DNA of 64,000 nt from Oscillospiraceae bacterium (lineage in GTDB: Bacteria > Bacillota > Clostridia > Saccharofermentanales > Saccharofermentanaceae). Position numbers and translations under genes: made by a program. A model generated the notes under the pieces. That model saw nothing but the letters and a program-made list of their open reading frames with translations. It did no database searches and was not told where the DNA came from. The stretch lies in contig CACZGS010000003.1 of the NCBI GenBank assembly GCA_902780785.1, positions 62,001 to 126,000 of the forward strand. Direction: 5' to 3'. Positions 17,509 to 25,617 of the stretch are shown here, in pieces; positions within the stretch are counted from its first letter, which is position 1, and each line of letters begins with the position of its first letter.

Positions 17509-18882
17509 TCACAAATCTGTTGAATTCAACGCACTTTTGTTATGTCCGATAACAGTTCTTGGAGTTATCAGACCTACGACAAGCCAGAAATAAACAACAA
17601 CATTAATTATGCTGCTGTTGAGCATGGCCTGAACGGCATACGCGGTAAACATTCCGAGAAGTATCCAGGTAACTGCCCGCTCTTCCCCGGAAGCCCTTTT
17701 TAATATGCTCTTTACGGCGCCCGAGCAAGCGAAGACCAGAAGAGCCAGGTAATTGATCAGAGCCGGGATTCCCTGGGTTACCATCGTATGCAGATACTCA
17801 TTATGTCCCTTCTCCTGGACGTACATTCCAAACTCATAATCCGGATCAGATACGAATACATAACTGTAATTATCAAGACCGACACCCGTAAGCCAGTGCT
17901 TAGGAACGCTTTCAAGACCCTTTTTCCAGTTATAGATACGGTCTGATCCGATCTTATCGACATCGCCGTTTGCAACTTCCCAGTAAGACCTTACCGTCGC
18001 TTCCCTGATATAGTCAGTGAAGAAGAACGCTATAAGGAAGACCGCGAGAAAGCACCCGAAAATGATTAGTGACCGCTTAACGACAGGCTTTAATGCCTCT
18101 TTATCCCGTCTGTACATGATAACCAGTGAGATCAGATAGAAGATCACCATTCCCGCAAAACCCACCCAGGCAAGTCTGGCACGGCTTCCAAGCATGGTAT
18201 AGAAAAGGAATGCCGCAAGCGCCAGGATCAGACGGCGCATAGTCTTAGACAAACCTATCTCATCCGAGAATATGAAAAGACCGGCAGCGCAGGCTACGAA
18301 GACAACGCACATGCCCGCATAGAAATTACTGTTCTGGGTAAGTCCGTAAGCCGCCCTCTCAGCGTGATAGGAAGGACAATAGGCAAGCTCGATATCAAAT
18401 GTCTGAAGGAATGCGAATATGCCTTCGAAAAGAGCCACGCCAAGATAAACAAAGAGTATGTTCTTCCTGTATTTCCCGTCATCTATAAGTGTTCCGGCAA
18501 AATAGAGCCAGTAATATGCAAGAAAATGGAGCGGGTTCTCGCAATAGAATGCATACCCGCGGGCATAAACTCCCGGATTGAGCGAGAAAACCGCTGATAT
18601 GACCATAAAGAAGATCAGCGTGAAGTAAAAGACATCAGCGATCCTGAATCTCCTTTTGCGGTGGTCTGAAGACACCCAGTACAAAACGGTAATGAACGTT
18701 CCTATTATTCCGAATGCCATGAGGATCTGCGGCTGGAAGAACGAAGGAATAATATCATCGTTGAACCTGCAGATTATCTCTGTAATGAATTCAGCTACGG
18801 GCAGGCCGGCAAGAAGGGCTACAACAGTCCGATAGAACATCTTCTCCGAACAGGCACGGCTGATACTGTTCCGCCAGCTCAT
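17509..18882 (-). CDS. O-antigen ligase-like (Wzy/WaaL superfamily) membrane protein
   Basis: A 457-residue polytopic protein with about 10-12 hydrophobic helices and a large outside loop (~residues 285-355) containing EKGHNEYLHTMVTQGIPALI, the conserved His-containing motif of O-antigen polymerase/ligase proteins. It probably polymerises the repeat unit or transfers the finished glycan to its acceptor. In a Gram-positive setting the acceptor would be peptidoglycan or a lipid, which is inferred. Its start overlaps the preceding glycosyltransferase by four bases (ATGA). Confidence 0.82.
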   Translation of the reverse strand: MSWRNSISRACSEKMFYRTVVALLAGLPVAEFITEIICRFNDDIIPSFFQPQILMAFGIIGTFITVLYWVSSDHRKRRFRIADVFYFTLIFFMVISAVFSLNPGVYARGYAFYCENPLHFLAYYWLYFAGTLIDDGKYRKNILFVYLGVALFEGIFAFLQTFDIELAYCPSYHAERAAYGLTQNSNFYAGMCVVFVACAAGLFIFSDEIGLSKTMRRLILALAAFLFYTMLGSRARLAWVGFAGMVIFYLISLVIMYRRDKEALKPVVKRSLIIFGCFLAVFLIAFFFTDYIREATVRSYWEVANGDVDKIGSDRIYNWKKGLESVPKHWLTGVGLDNYSYVFVSDPDYEFGMYVQEKGHNEYLHTMVTQGIPALINYLALLVFACSGAVKSILKRASGEERAVTWILLGMFTAYAVQAMLNSSIINVVVYFWLVVGLITPRTVIGHNKSALNSTDL

Positions 18883-19697
18883 TTCAGCGCCCTCCCGGAA
18901 TCTTCTTTTATCTTTGCCCCTTCTTTAATTCCTGCCTTCATCAGCCTTAAAGCATCCGCGAACTTAGCGGAATTGCCGTACATCTTCTTTTTTACCAATG
19001 CGTAGCGCAGAGCCCAAAGCAGAGCCTGGTTCCCGTATAAAAAGCTGAAAAGCACGCCCCTGTCAAAGAAGTACTTATCGTTATAACCCTTGAACCACGT
19101 GGATTCTCTCGGTTCTTCCCTTCCTATCGTAACCGGGACGGCTTTGATATTAAGTCCTGCTCTAAGACAATCCATAAAGAACAGATTGTCTTCACCGCTC
19201 GAATACTTTGCACCGCCGCCGAAGAGGAGCGAGAATCTGACACCGGCTTTCCTTACGTTCTCAAGCCTTACAGCAGCCGCATAGCAGGGATATCTGCCGA
19301 CAGACCATTTATGGACTGTCACGGGCTTATCTATATGATAGGTCCTTCTCTCCTCGCACACATCGACATTGAACATGATGATATCAGCGTCAGGATCAGC
19401 GCTGAAAGCTTTTAAGATCCTTTCGGCATAGCCTTTGGAATAAACGATATCATCATCTGAGAATAAGACTATCTTACTGTCTGCCAGATCGAGAGCTTTG
19501 TTCCTGGATCTTCCGACACCTCTTTCAGTCGACTCGAAAAGCTTGATGTTCAGGCCGTTTTCCGTCTTTAACTCATAACTGACGTCTTTATAGCCCTGAT
19601 TTACGATCACCGCATCGCACTCAAGGTTCATGTGAGATATCAGCAGCCGGGGATCCTTTTCGAGAGAGCTGACAAGCACTTCAAGATTGCGTCTCAT
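18879..19697 (-). CDS. Glycosyltransferase family 2-like protein
   Basis: A 272-residue protein. Its N-terminus (LEVLVSSLEKDPRLLISHMN, CDAVIVNQ) is unlike canonical GT2, but GVGRSRNKALDLADSKIVLF followed by SDDDIVY gives the acidic metal site typical of a GT-A fold. GGGAKYSSGEDNLFFMDCL resembles the catalytic ED motif. It likely adds a sugar to the repeat unit encoded by this cluster. AAGGAGA lies about eight bases before the ATG. It is the second gene of the proximal segment, 11 bases after the first. Confidence 0.8.
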   Translation of the reverse strand: MRRNLEVLVSSLEKDPRLLISHMNLECDAVIVNQGYKDVSYELKTENGLNIKLFESTERGVGRSRNKALDLADSKIVLFSDDDIVYSKGYAERILKAFSADPDADIIMFNVDVCEERRTYHIDKPVTVHKWSVGRYPCYAAAVRLENVRKAGVRFSLLFGGGAKYSSGEDNLFFMDCLRAGLNIKAVPVTIGREEPRESTWFKGYNDKYFFDRGVLFSFLYGNQALLWALRYALVKKKMYGNSAKFADALRLMKAGIKEGAKIKEDSGRALK

Positions 19698-19708
19698 TGA
19701 AAGTCTCC

Positions 19709-20473
19709 TTATCTGAAGTGCATGTACTTAAGTATGCCGTTAACGGCATAACAACCCTGGTAAAAATATCTTTCAAGCAGGCCGAGACCGATATATCTGT
19801 ATGTATTCATATTCAGTTTCGCTGCATTTACTTTATTGCTGCTGCTCGAATTCTTATGGAGCCTGTATGTTATGAGGGGTTCATTGATGCCTCTTGCCGT
19901 AAGGCCTGCCCTTAACATGCAGAGCCAGCATGCAAAGTCCTCATGCATATCACGCTCGCGCTCGGTAAAAGGAGAATATTTAAGATAGTCTCTTTTCCTC
20001 ATCAGGACAGATGAATTGGAGATAACGTTCTGTCTTAAGAGTTTTTTGTATGTTACTTCTTCCGGAACATGCATTATCCACTTGAAAGGCTCGCCGTTCT
20101 CATTGATAAAAGAAGATGCAGTATAGATCAGATCACAGCCGGTGGCTTTTTGGAGTGCAAACTGCTTTTCGAGCTTATCCGTACTCCACATATCATCAGA
20201 ATCGATAAAAGCGATCCATTCACCCTTTGCAAGATTAATTGCCCTGACTCTTGTCTCAAGTGTTCCGAGGTTCTTCAAATTCGCGAAATATCTGACCCTC
20301 GCATCCTTTTTTGCATAAGAATCACAGATAGCGGAGGTTCCGTCAGTTGCTGCATCATTGATAAGGACTATCTCAAAGTCTCTGTAAGTCTGATTCAGAA
20401 CGGATTCCAGAGTATCAGCGAGAGTTTTCTCACAGTTATATGCAGGCAGGATAACACTAACGAGGTCAGCCAT
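19709..20473 (-). CDS. Glycosyltransferase family 2 (first gene of the glycan cluster)
   Basis: A 254-residue GT2 enzyme: LVSVILPAYNCEKTLADTLE, NDAATDGTS and FIDSDDMW form the nucleotide and metal site. RERDMHEDFACWL contains the ED pair often seen near the catalytic base. AGGAGG lies seven bases before the ATG. It opens the proximal glycan segment and is preceded by a leader containing a terminator-like hairpin (20520-20539). Confidence 0.88.
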   Translation of the reverse strand: MADLVSVILPAYNCEKTLADTLESVLNQTYRDFEIVLINDAATDGTSAICDSYAKKDARVRYFANLKNLGTLETRVRAINLAKGEWIAFIDSDDMWSTDKLEKQFALQKATGCDLIYTASSFINENGEPFKWIMHVPEEVTYKKLLRQNVISNSSVLMRKRDYLKYSPFTERERDMHEDFACWLCMLRAGLTARGINEPLITYRLHKNSSSSNKVNAAKLNMNTYRYIGLGLLERYFYQGCYAVNGILKYMHFR

Positions 20474-20519
20474 GAGCTTTCCTCCTGCATTTTCCTGAAT
20501 TATCCGAAATAAAAAAGCC

Positions 20520-20539
20520 GTTCAGCATAACAGCTGAAC
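20520..20539 (-). terminator. Terminator-like hairpin in the leader of the glycan cluster
   Basis: GTTCAGC/GCTGAAC with a six-base loop, then GGC and a six-T run on the minus strand. It ends about 45 bases before the first glycosyltransferase start and lies well past a separate terminator of the upstream SPFH gene. A TATAAT-containing stretch upstream (about 20615) could start a short leader, so this may be an attenuator. Confidence 0.6.
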
Positions 20540-20671
20540 ATACTGACAAACAAAGTCCGACTCCGCCTCTGCCCTTCATACACTCCACAACTCATAAAAT
20601 CTATCCCCGCAAACATTATATAACAGAAGAGCCCGAGATTTTACAACTGACAATAAAAATCAAAAATAAAA

Positions 20672-20697
20672 GAGGCCGTCTCCGCAGAGACAGCCTC
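20672..20697 (-). terminator. Terminator of the SPFH gene
   Basis: GAGGCCGTCTC pairs with GAGACAGCCTC (one G-T or mismatch position) around a four-base loop, followed by TTTTATTTTT on the minus strand. Confidence 0.75.
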
Positions 20698-20728
20698 CGT
20701 AAGTGTTTCAGTCAAAAGACTTAAGATC

Positions 20729-22105
20729 TTATTCGATCTTTGTGCCGCACTCAGGGCAGAACTTAGGCATATTGCCGTCAGCGGGCTTGTAGCCGCACTT
20801 AGGGCAAGCTGTAGGAGCTGCTGCAGGCTGAGGTTGACCACAGTTTCCGCAGAACTTACCTGTATTGCCTGTCTGGCCGCAAGAACATGTCCAACCGGCT
20901 GCAGGTGCTACGGGAGCGGGCTGAGGCTGACCGCAGTTGCCACAGAACTTACCTGTGTTGCCTGTCTGGCCGCAAGCGCATGTCCAACCAGCTGCTGCAG
21001 GTGCGCCTGCAGGTGCTGCTGTCTGGCCTGCGAAGAAACCTGTCTGAGGCTGACCCTGGTTAGCCTGAACAGTATTGAGAGCTGCTGCTGTAGCGTTGTT
21101 GCCGCCGACTGCACCCATCATACCGAGACCCATGAAGCCGTTAACTGCGCCGTTAGCGTTAGCACCGGCATTCTTCATAGCCTCTGTCTGGCCCAATGCA
21201 ACTGCTGCACCGAGAGCTGCCTGATCGGAACCATAGAGCTTTGCCTCGTCGACCTTCTCGATTCTCTCACGTGACTTGTCGTCAGGTGTAACGGAAGCGA
21301 TGGCAACCTTCTCTACAACGATACCTCTCTTCTGGAGCCACTCGTCATCAAGGCAATCCTGCATGTATCTTCTGAACTCGCCCTGCTTTGAAGGCAGTGT
21401 TGAGAACATGATACCCTGCGGGTAAGGGCCGCCGCACTTATTGAGTGTTTCTGTGATGTTGTCAAGGAACTCAAGACGGGGCTGCTGAGGCTTAGCGGGT
21501 GTTCCCATGAAGTCAGCAACTGTGTACTCGTCTCTTACGTTACCAACGATGTTTCTGAAGAAAGTAACAGGATTCTCAACTCTGAAGGAGAATGTACCGT
21601 TCAAACGGATATAGATGTTACGATATTCAGGGTCTGCATAAGGTACCGGTGAAGGTGTACCGAAGTTCTGATTCATCATCTCGAGCTTGTTTACGAAGTA
21701 AACTCTCTGCTGCTGCTGAATCTCTCCGCCCATCTTCATACGGTTCCAGATGTCACCGATGGACTGCTTTACGTTCTCACCGAAATTCTTGTTAGCAAGA
21801 ACTGAAGGTGCTGTGGATGTATCCCACTTGTAAGCGCCTGCGTCAGATACTACGTCTACGATCTCTCCGTTGTTAACGAGGAGACAGAAGCAGCCCTCAG
21901 GTACGTTGATGATGGAACCATTGGAGATAACTTCGGAATTACCCTTGTTTCTGCCCTTCTCCATCTTGTTAGCACCCTTCTTTACAAGGATCTCCTGTCC
22001 AAGAGAGTCCTGTGTGAAGAACTCAAGGTACTGATCTGAGATCTGGCTGCTGATAGAATCAAATGTTGTTCCTGCAACATTCTTGATTAAGCTAATCAAT
22101 CCCAT
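20729..22105 (-). CDS. SPFH/Band 7-type protein with duplicated zinc-ribbon tail (YdjI-like)
   Basis: A 458-residue protein. Residues ~1-290 match the SPFH domain of the B. subtilis YdjI type (sometimes named virion core protein): FTQDSLGQEILVKKG, then WNRMKMGGEIQQQQRVYFVN, then EFRRYMQDCLDDEWLQKRGI. An Ala/Gly-rich stretch (~295-370) follows. The tail has two near-identical modules, GWTCxCGQTGNTGKFCGNCG, plus a final CPKCGY/CPECGTKIE ribbon, so three zinc-binding units. Such proteins scaffold membrane domains under cell-envelope stress, which is family knowledge and not shown here. AGGAGG lies nine bases before the ATG. It is transcribed alone. Confidence 0.85.
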   Translation of the reverse strand: MGLISLIKNVAGTTFDSISSQISDQYLEFFTQDSLGQEILVKKGANKMEKGRNKGNSEVISNGSIINVPEGCFCLLVNNGEIVDVVSDAGAYKWDTSTAPSVLANKNFGENVKQSIGDIWNRMKMGGEIQQQQRVYFVNKLEMMNQNFGTPSPVPYADPEYRNIYIRLNGTFSFRVENPVTFFRNIVGNVRDEYTVADFMGTPAKPQQPRLEFLDNITETLNKCGGPYPQGIMFSTLPSKQGEFRRYMQDCLDDEWLQKRGIVVEKVAIASVTPDDKSRERIEKVDEAKLYGSDQAALGAAVALGQTEAMKNAGANANGAVNGFMGLGMMGAVGGNNATAAALNTVQANQGQPQTGFFAGQTAAPAGAPAAAGWTCACGQTGNTGKFCGNCGQPQPAPVAPAAGWTCSCGQTGNTGKFCGNCGQPQPAAAPTACPKCGYKPADGNMPKFCPECGTKIE

Positions 22106-22198
22106 ATTAATATTCCTCCTAGGTACTTGGTCGAATTATCTCCGCCAAGAAAAATAATATCATTTATTTAACAAAACAACAATAATATTTAACACGAT

Positions 22199-22876
22199 TT
22201 AGTACGCGTAATGGATCCTTCGGCTCATCCTTAAAAGCTCTGTATTCGCGAGCATTCCCTCAGGAATCTCCACACCTTCCATGACGCAGTTTGCGATGAG
22301 CGGCACACCTGTGAGCTTGGACGCTTCCAAGACCTTGGATTCGCCCTCTTTTACCAGCTCTGCGGTGGTCTCTTCCAAAAGATTGGTGTTATTAATGTAG
22401 CCGTCGATCTTAAAGCCTGCCGCAGCGGACAGCTCTGATGTCATTATCGCGATCTGTTCAGGGTCTGATGTAAACGGTCTTAAGGTATTAACCGCCATAT
22501 AGATGACCGCATCGGTATTCTCGATCCTCTGCTTCAGTGAGCCTAAGACAAGAGCACCCATGTCCTCTCCTCCGATATCGAAGATTCCCTGATATGATTC
22601 GTCATCGAAGATAACATACATATCCGGAGGCAATACCGGAGCATCAACGTTGGAACCCGCATAAAGAGGCGTAACGAGCCTTATGCCCGCTTCTTCCAGA
22701 TCTTTCGCGCAGTCTGATGAACGGTAGAACGGATTTACGATATCGAGATCCGCAATAAGGAGCTTCCTGTCCGGCAATGCTTTTCGCTGGGCAAGAGACA
22801 TATTGACGGCAATCTCGGATTTACCGCTGCCGTAAGCGCCGATAATGATCGTTAAACGGTGGTCAAGATAAAACAT
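22199..22876 (-). CDS. P-loop ATPase coupled to an ABC exporter (SIMIBI/ParA-like)
   Basis: A 225-residue ATP-binding protein. LTIIIGAYGSGKSE is a Walker A with one Gly replaced by Tyr-Gly spacing, LLIADLDIVNPFYR is a ParA/CobQ-type segment, and FDIGGEDMGALVLG is a Walker B-like stretch. There is no ABC signature. It resembles SIMIBI-class (MinD/CobB-like) NTPases, but I do not recognise a named family. Its ATG overlaps the ABC permease stop (ATGA), so the three genes 24850 to 22199 form a coupled operon. A role in assembling or gating the exporter is inference. Confidence 0.6.
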   Translation of the reverse strand: MFYLDHRLTIIIGAYGSGKSEIAVNMSLAQRKALPDRKLLIADLDIVNPFYRSSDCAKDLEEAGIRLVTPLYAGSNVDAPVLPPDMYVIFDDESYQGIFDIGGEDMGALVLGSLKQRIENTDAVIYMAVNTLRPFTSDPEQIAIMTSELSAAAGFKIDGYINNTNLLEETTAELVKEGESKVLEASKLTGVPLIANCVMEGVEIPEGMLANTELLRMSRRIHYAY

Positions 22877-23949
22877 CAGAACAAATTCTTCTTTCTAAAG
22901 ATAATATAGCCGCTTCCGCCGATTACCAGAATATACAACAGGGATCTGCCTATGTACATGAGGTTTATCGTCGAATAGCTGATATGCATCGAATCAATCT
23001 TCTTAAGGTCTTTTTTGGTAAGTTCGGAGCCGTCGAGTGTGTATTCGACACCCATATACTCGCTGATGAAATTACCGGTGAAATCAAGTTCATTGCGATA
23101 TTGAGCATCTCCGTTGATAAGCTGTACCGCATCGGCACCGTAATCACCGTTAAATCCGAGGTTGGTTATGAGGTAAACGGGATGACAGAACTTCCAGCCG
23201 AACTGCGCATAATAATCAGTGTTATACTGCTTTTTCATTTTTTCGACTTCTGCACGCGTATAATACTCGTCTTTAAGCATCTCGTCATACGCATCATCTC
23301 TTACGGCAATATAATCCTTTATGGTCTTTGCAGGGAGATTATAAACACCGACAAAGGCCGTAAGCGTAGACATTACGACTACGGTGATTATCGATAAGAT
23401 TATCGGCATTGCGCGTCTTCTGAATACCAGTGAGAGAACAGTAAAAGTAACTGTTAATACCAGAAGGATGATAATTGCCGTACCCCAACGGGATATCATC
23501 TCACCGCCGTTTAAGTTTACACCGATACCGGTAATAAAGAGACCGAGCAGAGCTGATCCGATATAAACAACGCAAAGCGCTACCGTCGCAGCGATCTGGA
23601 CAAGCAGATATGAGAAGAAGATCGAGGTTCTGGAATGACCTGCAATGATCTTGTTCCTTACGATGCCGTCAGTGAAATCCCTTCCCACATGAAGGCAAAT
23701 AAACAAAGCCAGGAACTTGGGAAGATCGTTTACAAAACCGACCGACATCAGCCAGGTTATATACTGTATTTCGGAACTGCCCATACCCAGCTCCGAGAAA
23801 GATATTCCGGCGTCTCTCATTACTAAGCCCAAAAGGAGCCTGAGCATAACGGTAATGAGTATCGGCCAGGCAATGCAGTAAATGCCGATGATCCTGAAGA
23901 AAATACTCTTGAAAAGACGTTTGAATTCAAATCTCAATAATTCAAGCAT
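22876..23949 (-). CDS. ABC-2 type transporter permease
   Basis: A 357-residue membrane protein with an N-terminal cytosolic helix and TM1 (ELLRFEFKRLFKSIFFRIIG), a block of about five central helices and a long outside loop (~residues 215-320) before the last TM helix. This is the ABC-2 layout of peptide or lantibiotic exporters (BcrB/NatB-like). I start it at the ATG at 23949, seven bases from AGGAGGT; an in-frame GTG at 23958 overlaps that ribosome binding site. The start overlaps the ATPase gene's stop by eight bases. Export of a peptide or self-protection is plausible but unproven. Confidence 0.8.
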   Translation of the reverse strand: MLELLRFEFKRLFKSIFFRIIGIYCIAWPILITVMLRLLLGLVMRDAGISFSELGMGSSEIQYITWLMSVGFVNDLPKFLALFICLHVGRDFTDGIVRNKIIAGHSRTSIFFSYLLVQIAATVALCVVYIGSALLGLFITGIGVNLNGGEMISRWGTAIIILLVLTVTFTVLSLVFRRRAMPIILSIITVVVMSTLTAFVGVYNLPAKTIKDYIAVRDDAYDEMLKDEYYTRAEVEKMKKQYNTDYYAQFGWKFCHPVYLITNLGFNGDYGADAVQLINGDAQYRNELDFTGNFISEYMGVEYTLDGSELTKKDLKKIDSMHISYSTINLMYIGRSLLYILVIGGSGYIIFRKKNLF

Positions 23950-24850
23950 GCGACTCACCTCCTACAAGATTTACGAAGTAAGTCTCAAGGTCAGTCTCCC
24001 TGGTAACGACACGGGCAATATTGACTCCCGCTTCATTTGCAGCCAGAACGATATTGGTGAGGTTGTAATAGCCCTTTGCGTGTACAACGCCCGTCTCACC
24101 GTCATATCTTGCCGCAAGACCTTTGGCATTAAGAACTGAGATCAGAGCCATGGGATTTCCGGTATAGAATTCCGTATGGAGTCCGCCTGCGTCTTCCAAA
24201 GCCTCAGCCTTGATCTCTTTTACGACCCTGCCGCCCTCAACGAACGCGAAATCCGTTGCAAGCTTGGAAAGCTCTGAAAGGATGTGGCTCGATATGATGA
24301 CCGTAACGCCCTTTTCCTTATTGAGCGATATCAGGAGGTCTCTTATCTGGATGATTCCCTGAGGATCAAGGCCGTTAATGGGCTCATCAAGGATAAGCAC
24401 TTCGGGATTGCCTGCCATGGCCATAGCGATACCAAGTCTCTGGCGCATACCAAGAGAGAACTTGCCCGCTTTCTTCTTGCCTGTATCTGCAAGGCCGACA
24501 AATTCAAGGAGCTTATCCACCGAATCATCAACCTTTAATCCAAGATTAATGTATTGATAGATAAGATTATCCTTTGCCGAAGCATTTGAGTAGATCGAAG
24601 GGAGTTCGACGAGAGCTCCCACATTACCTAATTTCTTGTTATCAAAGCCATATTCGACTGTGCCTTTGGTAGGCTTCTGAAGACCGGACATGATCCTCAT
24701 TATCGTGGTCTTGCCGGCGCCGTTCCTGCCTACGAGGCCGAAGATCGAACCCTTCGGCACTGTAAAGTTCATGTCCGTCAGAACATGCGCTTTACCGTAG
24801 TCTTTGCATACGCCGTTGATCTTTATTACGTAATCAGCGGATTCAGACAC
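23942..24850 (-). CDS. ABC transporter ATP-binding protein (BcrA/CcmA-like)
   Basis: A 302-residue ATPase: Walker A GRNGAGKTT, signature FSLGMRQRLG, Walker B VLILDEPINGLDP and switch His in SSHILSE. The C-terminal ~80 residues form the accessory domain typical of BcrA/BceA-like bacitracin and lantibiotic exporters. It begins with GTG, preceded by AAGGAGA. It drives the ABC-2 permease encoded immediately downstream. Confidence 0.88.
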   Translation of the reverse strand: MSESADYVIKINGVCKDYGKAHVLTDMNFTVPKGSIFGLVGRNGAGKTTIMRIMSGLQKPTKGTVEYGFDNKKLGNVGALVELPSIYSNASAKDNLIYQYINLGLKVDDSVDKLLEFVGLADTGKKKAGKFSLGMRQRLGIAMAMAGNPEVLILDEPINGLDPQGIIQIRDLLISLNKEKGVTVIISSHILSELSKLATDFAFVEGGRVVKEIKAEALEDAGGLHTEFYTGNPMALISVLNAKGLAARYDGETGVVHAKGYYNLTNIVLAANEAGVNIARVVTRETDLETYFVNLVGGESHA

Positions 24851-24903
24851 GTTTTTATCTCCTTATATTCCCTTGATTGGCGGGCAGGATGCCCGACTGG
24901 GAT

Positions 24904-24912
24904 ATTATAACA
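24904..24912 (-). promoter_or_regulatory. Extended -10 promoter of the ABC exporter operon
   Basis: TGT followed directly by TATAAT on the minus strand (24912-24904) is an extended -10. The predicted start near 24897 would begin the mRNA with a CGGGC/GCCCG hairpin (24881-24895). Confidence 0.5.
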
Positions 24913-24942
24913 AATAAGATAAACCCTAGTCTTAATTCAACC

Positions 24943-25545
24943 TTAATTTCGAATGAGTTTTGAGGCGCGCTCTCCTGTAAGCACGGCGACAACCATTTTC
25001 ACGATATCCGGAATAATGAACGGGATAACGCACCAGCTCATAACGGTTGCAAGACCTACAGGCCCTGTCTGCGCTGCATATACGGTCATGAACCAGATGA
25101 CGCCGACGATATACATTACGACTTCGAAAACAACGAATCCCAACATTCCGAAGATCCATGTCTTAACGGGAGTGGTCATGAGTTTCTTCAAGAAAAGCTT
25201 TTCGAGCAGCCAGTAAACAAGAGCTCCAAATACAAATCCTATGAGGAAGCCGCCCGTGGGGCCTATGAATGACATTATTCCGCCCTTAAAGCCTGCGAAA
25301 ACCGGAACTCCGACGGCACCCAGTGCCAGATAGACCAGAATGGCGATAGTTCCCCTTCTTCCCCCTACTGTAAGCATTACTGCAAGGATCCCCAGCGTCT
25401 GCAGAGTAAACGGGACGGGACCTAACGGAATGCTGATCCAGGAACATATTGTGATAAGTGCTGCTGATACTGATATAAGGACAAGGTCATAGATAAATGC
25501 CCTGTTCCTAGTGCTTTTGTTTGTTTTTGAACTTGATTCCGACAT
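24943..25545 (-). CDS. bioY: Biotin transporter BioY
   Basis: BioY is the biotin-binding S component of an ECF transporter (or acts alone) in the membrane. The 200-residue protein has about six helices and the family features ISIPLGPVPFTLQTLGILAV, GRRGTIAILVYLALGAVGVPVF and GPTGGFLIGF. I start it at the ATG at 25545; the in-frame TTG at 25575 is the first base of an operator and has no ribosome binding site. CAGGT lies six bases before the ATG. No biotin synthesis gene is present, so the cell probably scavenges biotin. The operator over the start predicts BirA control. Confidence 0.92.
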   Translation of the reverse strand: MSESSSKTNKSTRNRAFIYDLVLISVSAALITICSWISIPLGPVPFTLQTLGILAVMLTVGGRRGTIAILVYLALGAVGVPVFAGFKGGIMSFIGPTGGFLIGFVFGALVYWLLEKLFLKKLMTTPVKTWIFGMLGFVVFEVVMYIVGVIWFMTVYAAQTGPVGLATVMSWCVIPFIIPDIVKMVVAVLTGERASKLIRN

Positions 25546-25575
25546 TGTAAACCTGATTTCATTTTTAGTTGACAA
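25545..25575 (-). promoter_or_regulatory. BirA-type biotin operator overlapping the bioY start
   Basis: On the minus strand TTGTCAAC, 15 bases, then GTTTACAA. The two halves are inverted copies with one mismatch and match the biotin-repressor consensus TTGTAAAC-spacer-GTTTACAA. The right half ends on the A of the bioY ATG and the left half sits at the predicted transcription start. Confidence 0.7.
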
Positions 25576-25580
25576 TCGGA

Positions 25581-25609
25581 AGTTTACACTTCTGTCCCGG
25601 TAATATCAA
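25581..25609 (-). promoter_or_regulatory. Promoter of bioY
   Basis: TTGATA (25609-25604), 17-base spacer, TAAACT (25586-25581) on the minus strand. The predicted start falls on the first half of the BirA-like operator, giving a leader of about 30 bases. Confidence 0.5.
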
Positions 25610-25617
25610 GCGCTAAA

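Noticed and set aside
20729..22105. Phage-derived protein, from the 'virion core' name of the SPFH family
   Set aside because: No other phage gene is present and YdjI-type SPFH proteins are ordinary chromosomal genes; the name is historical.
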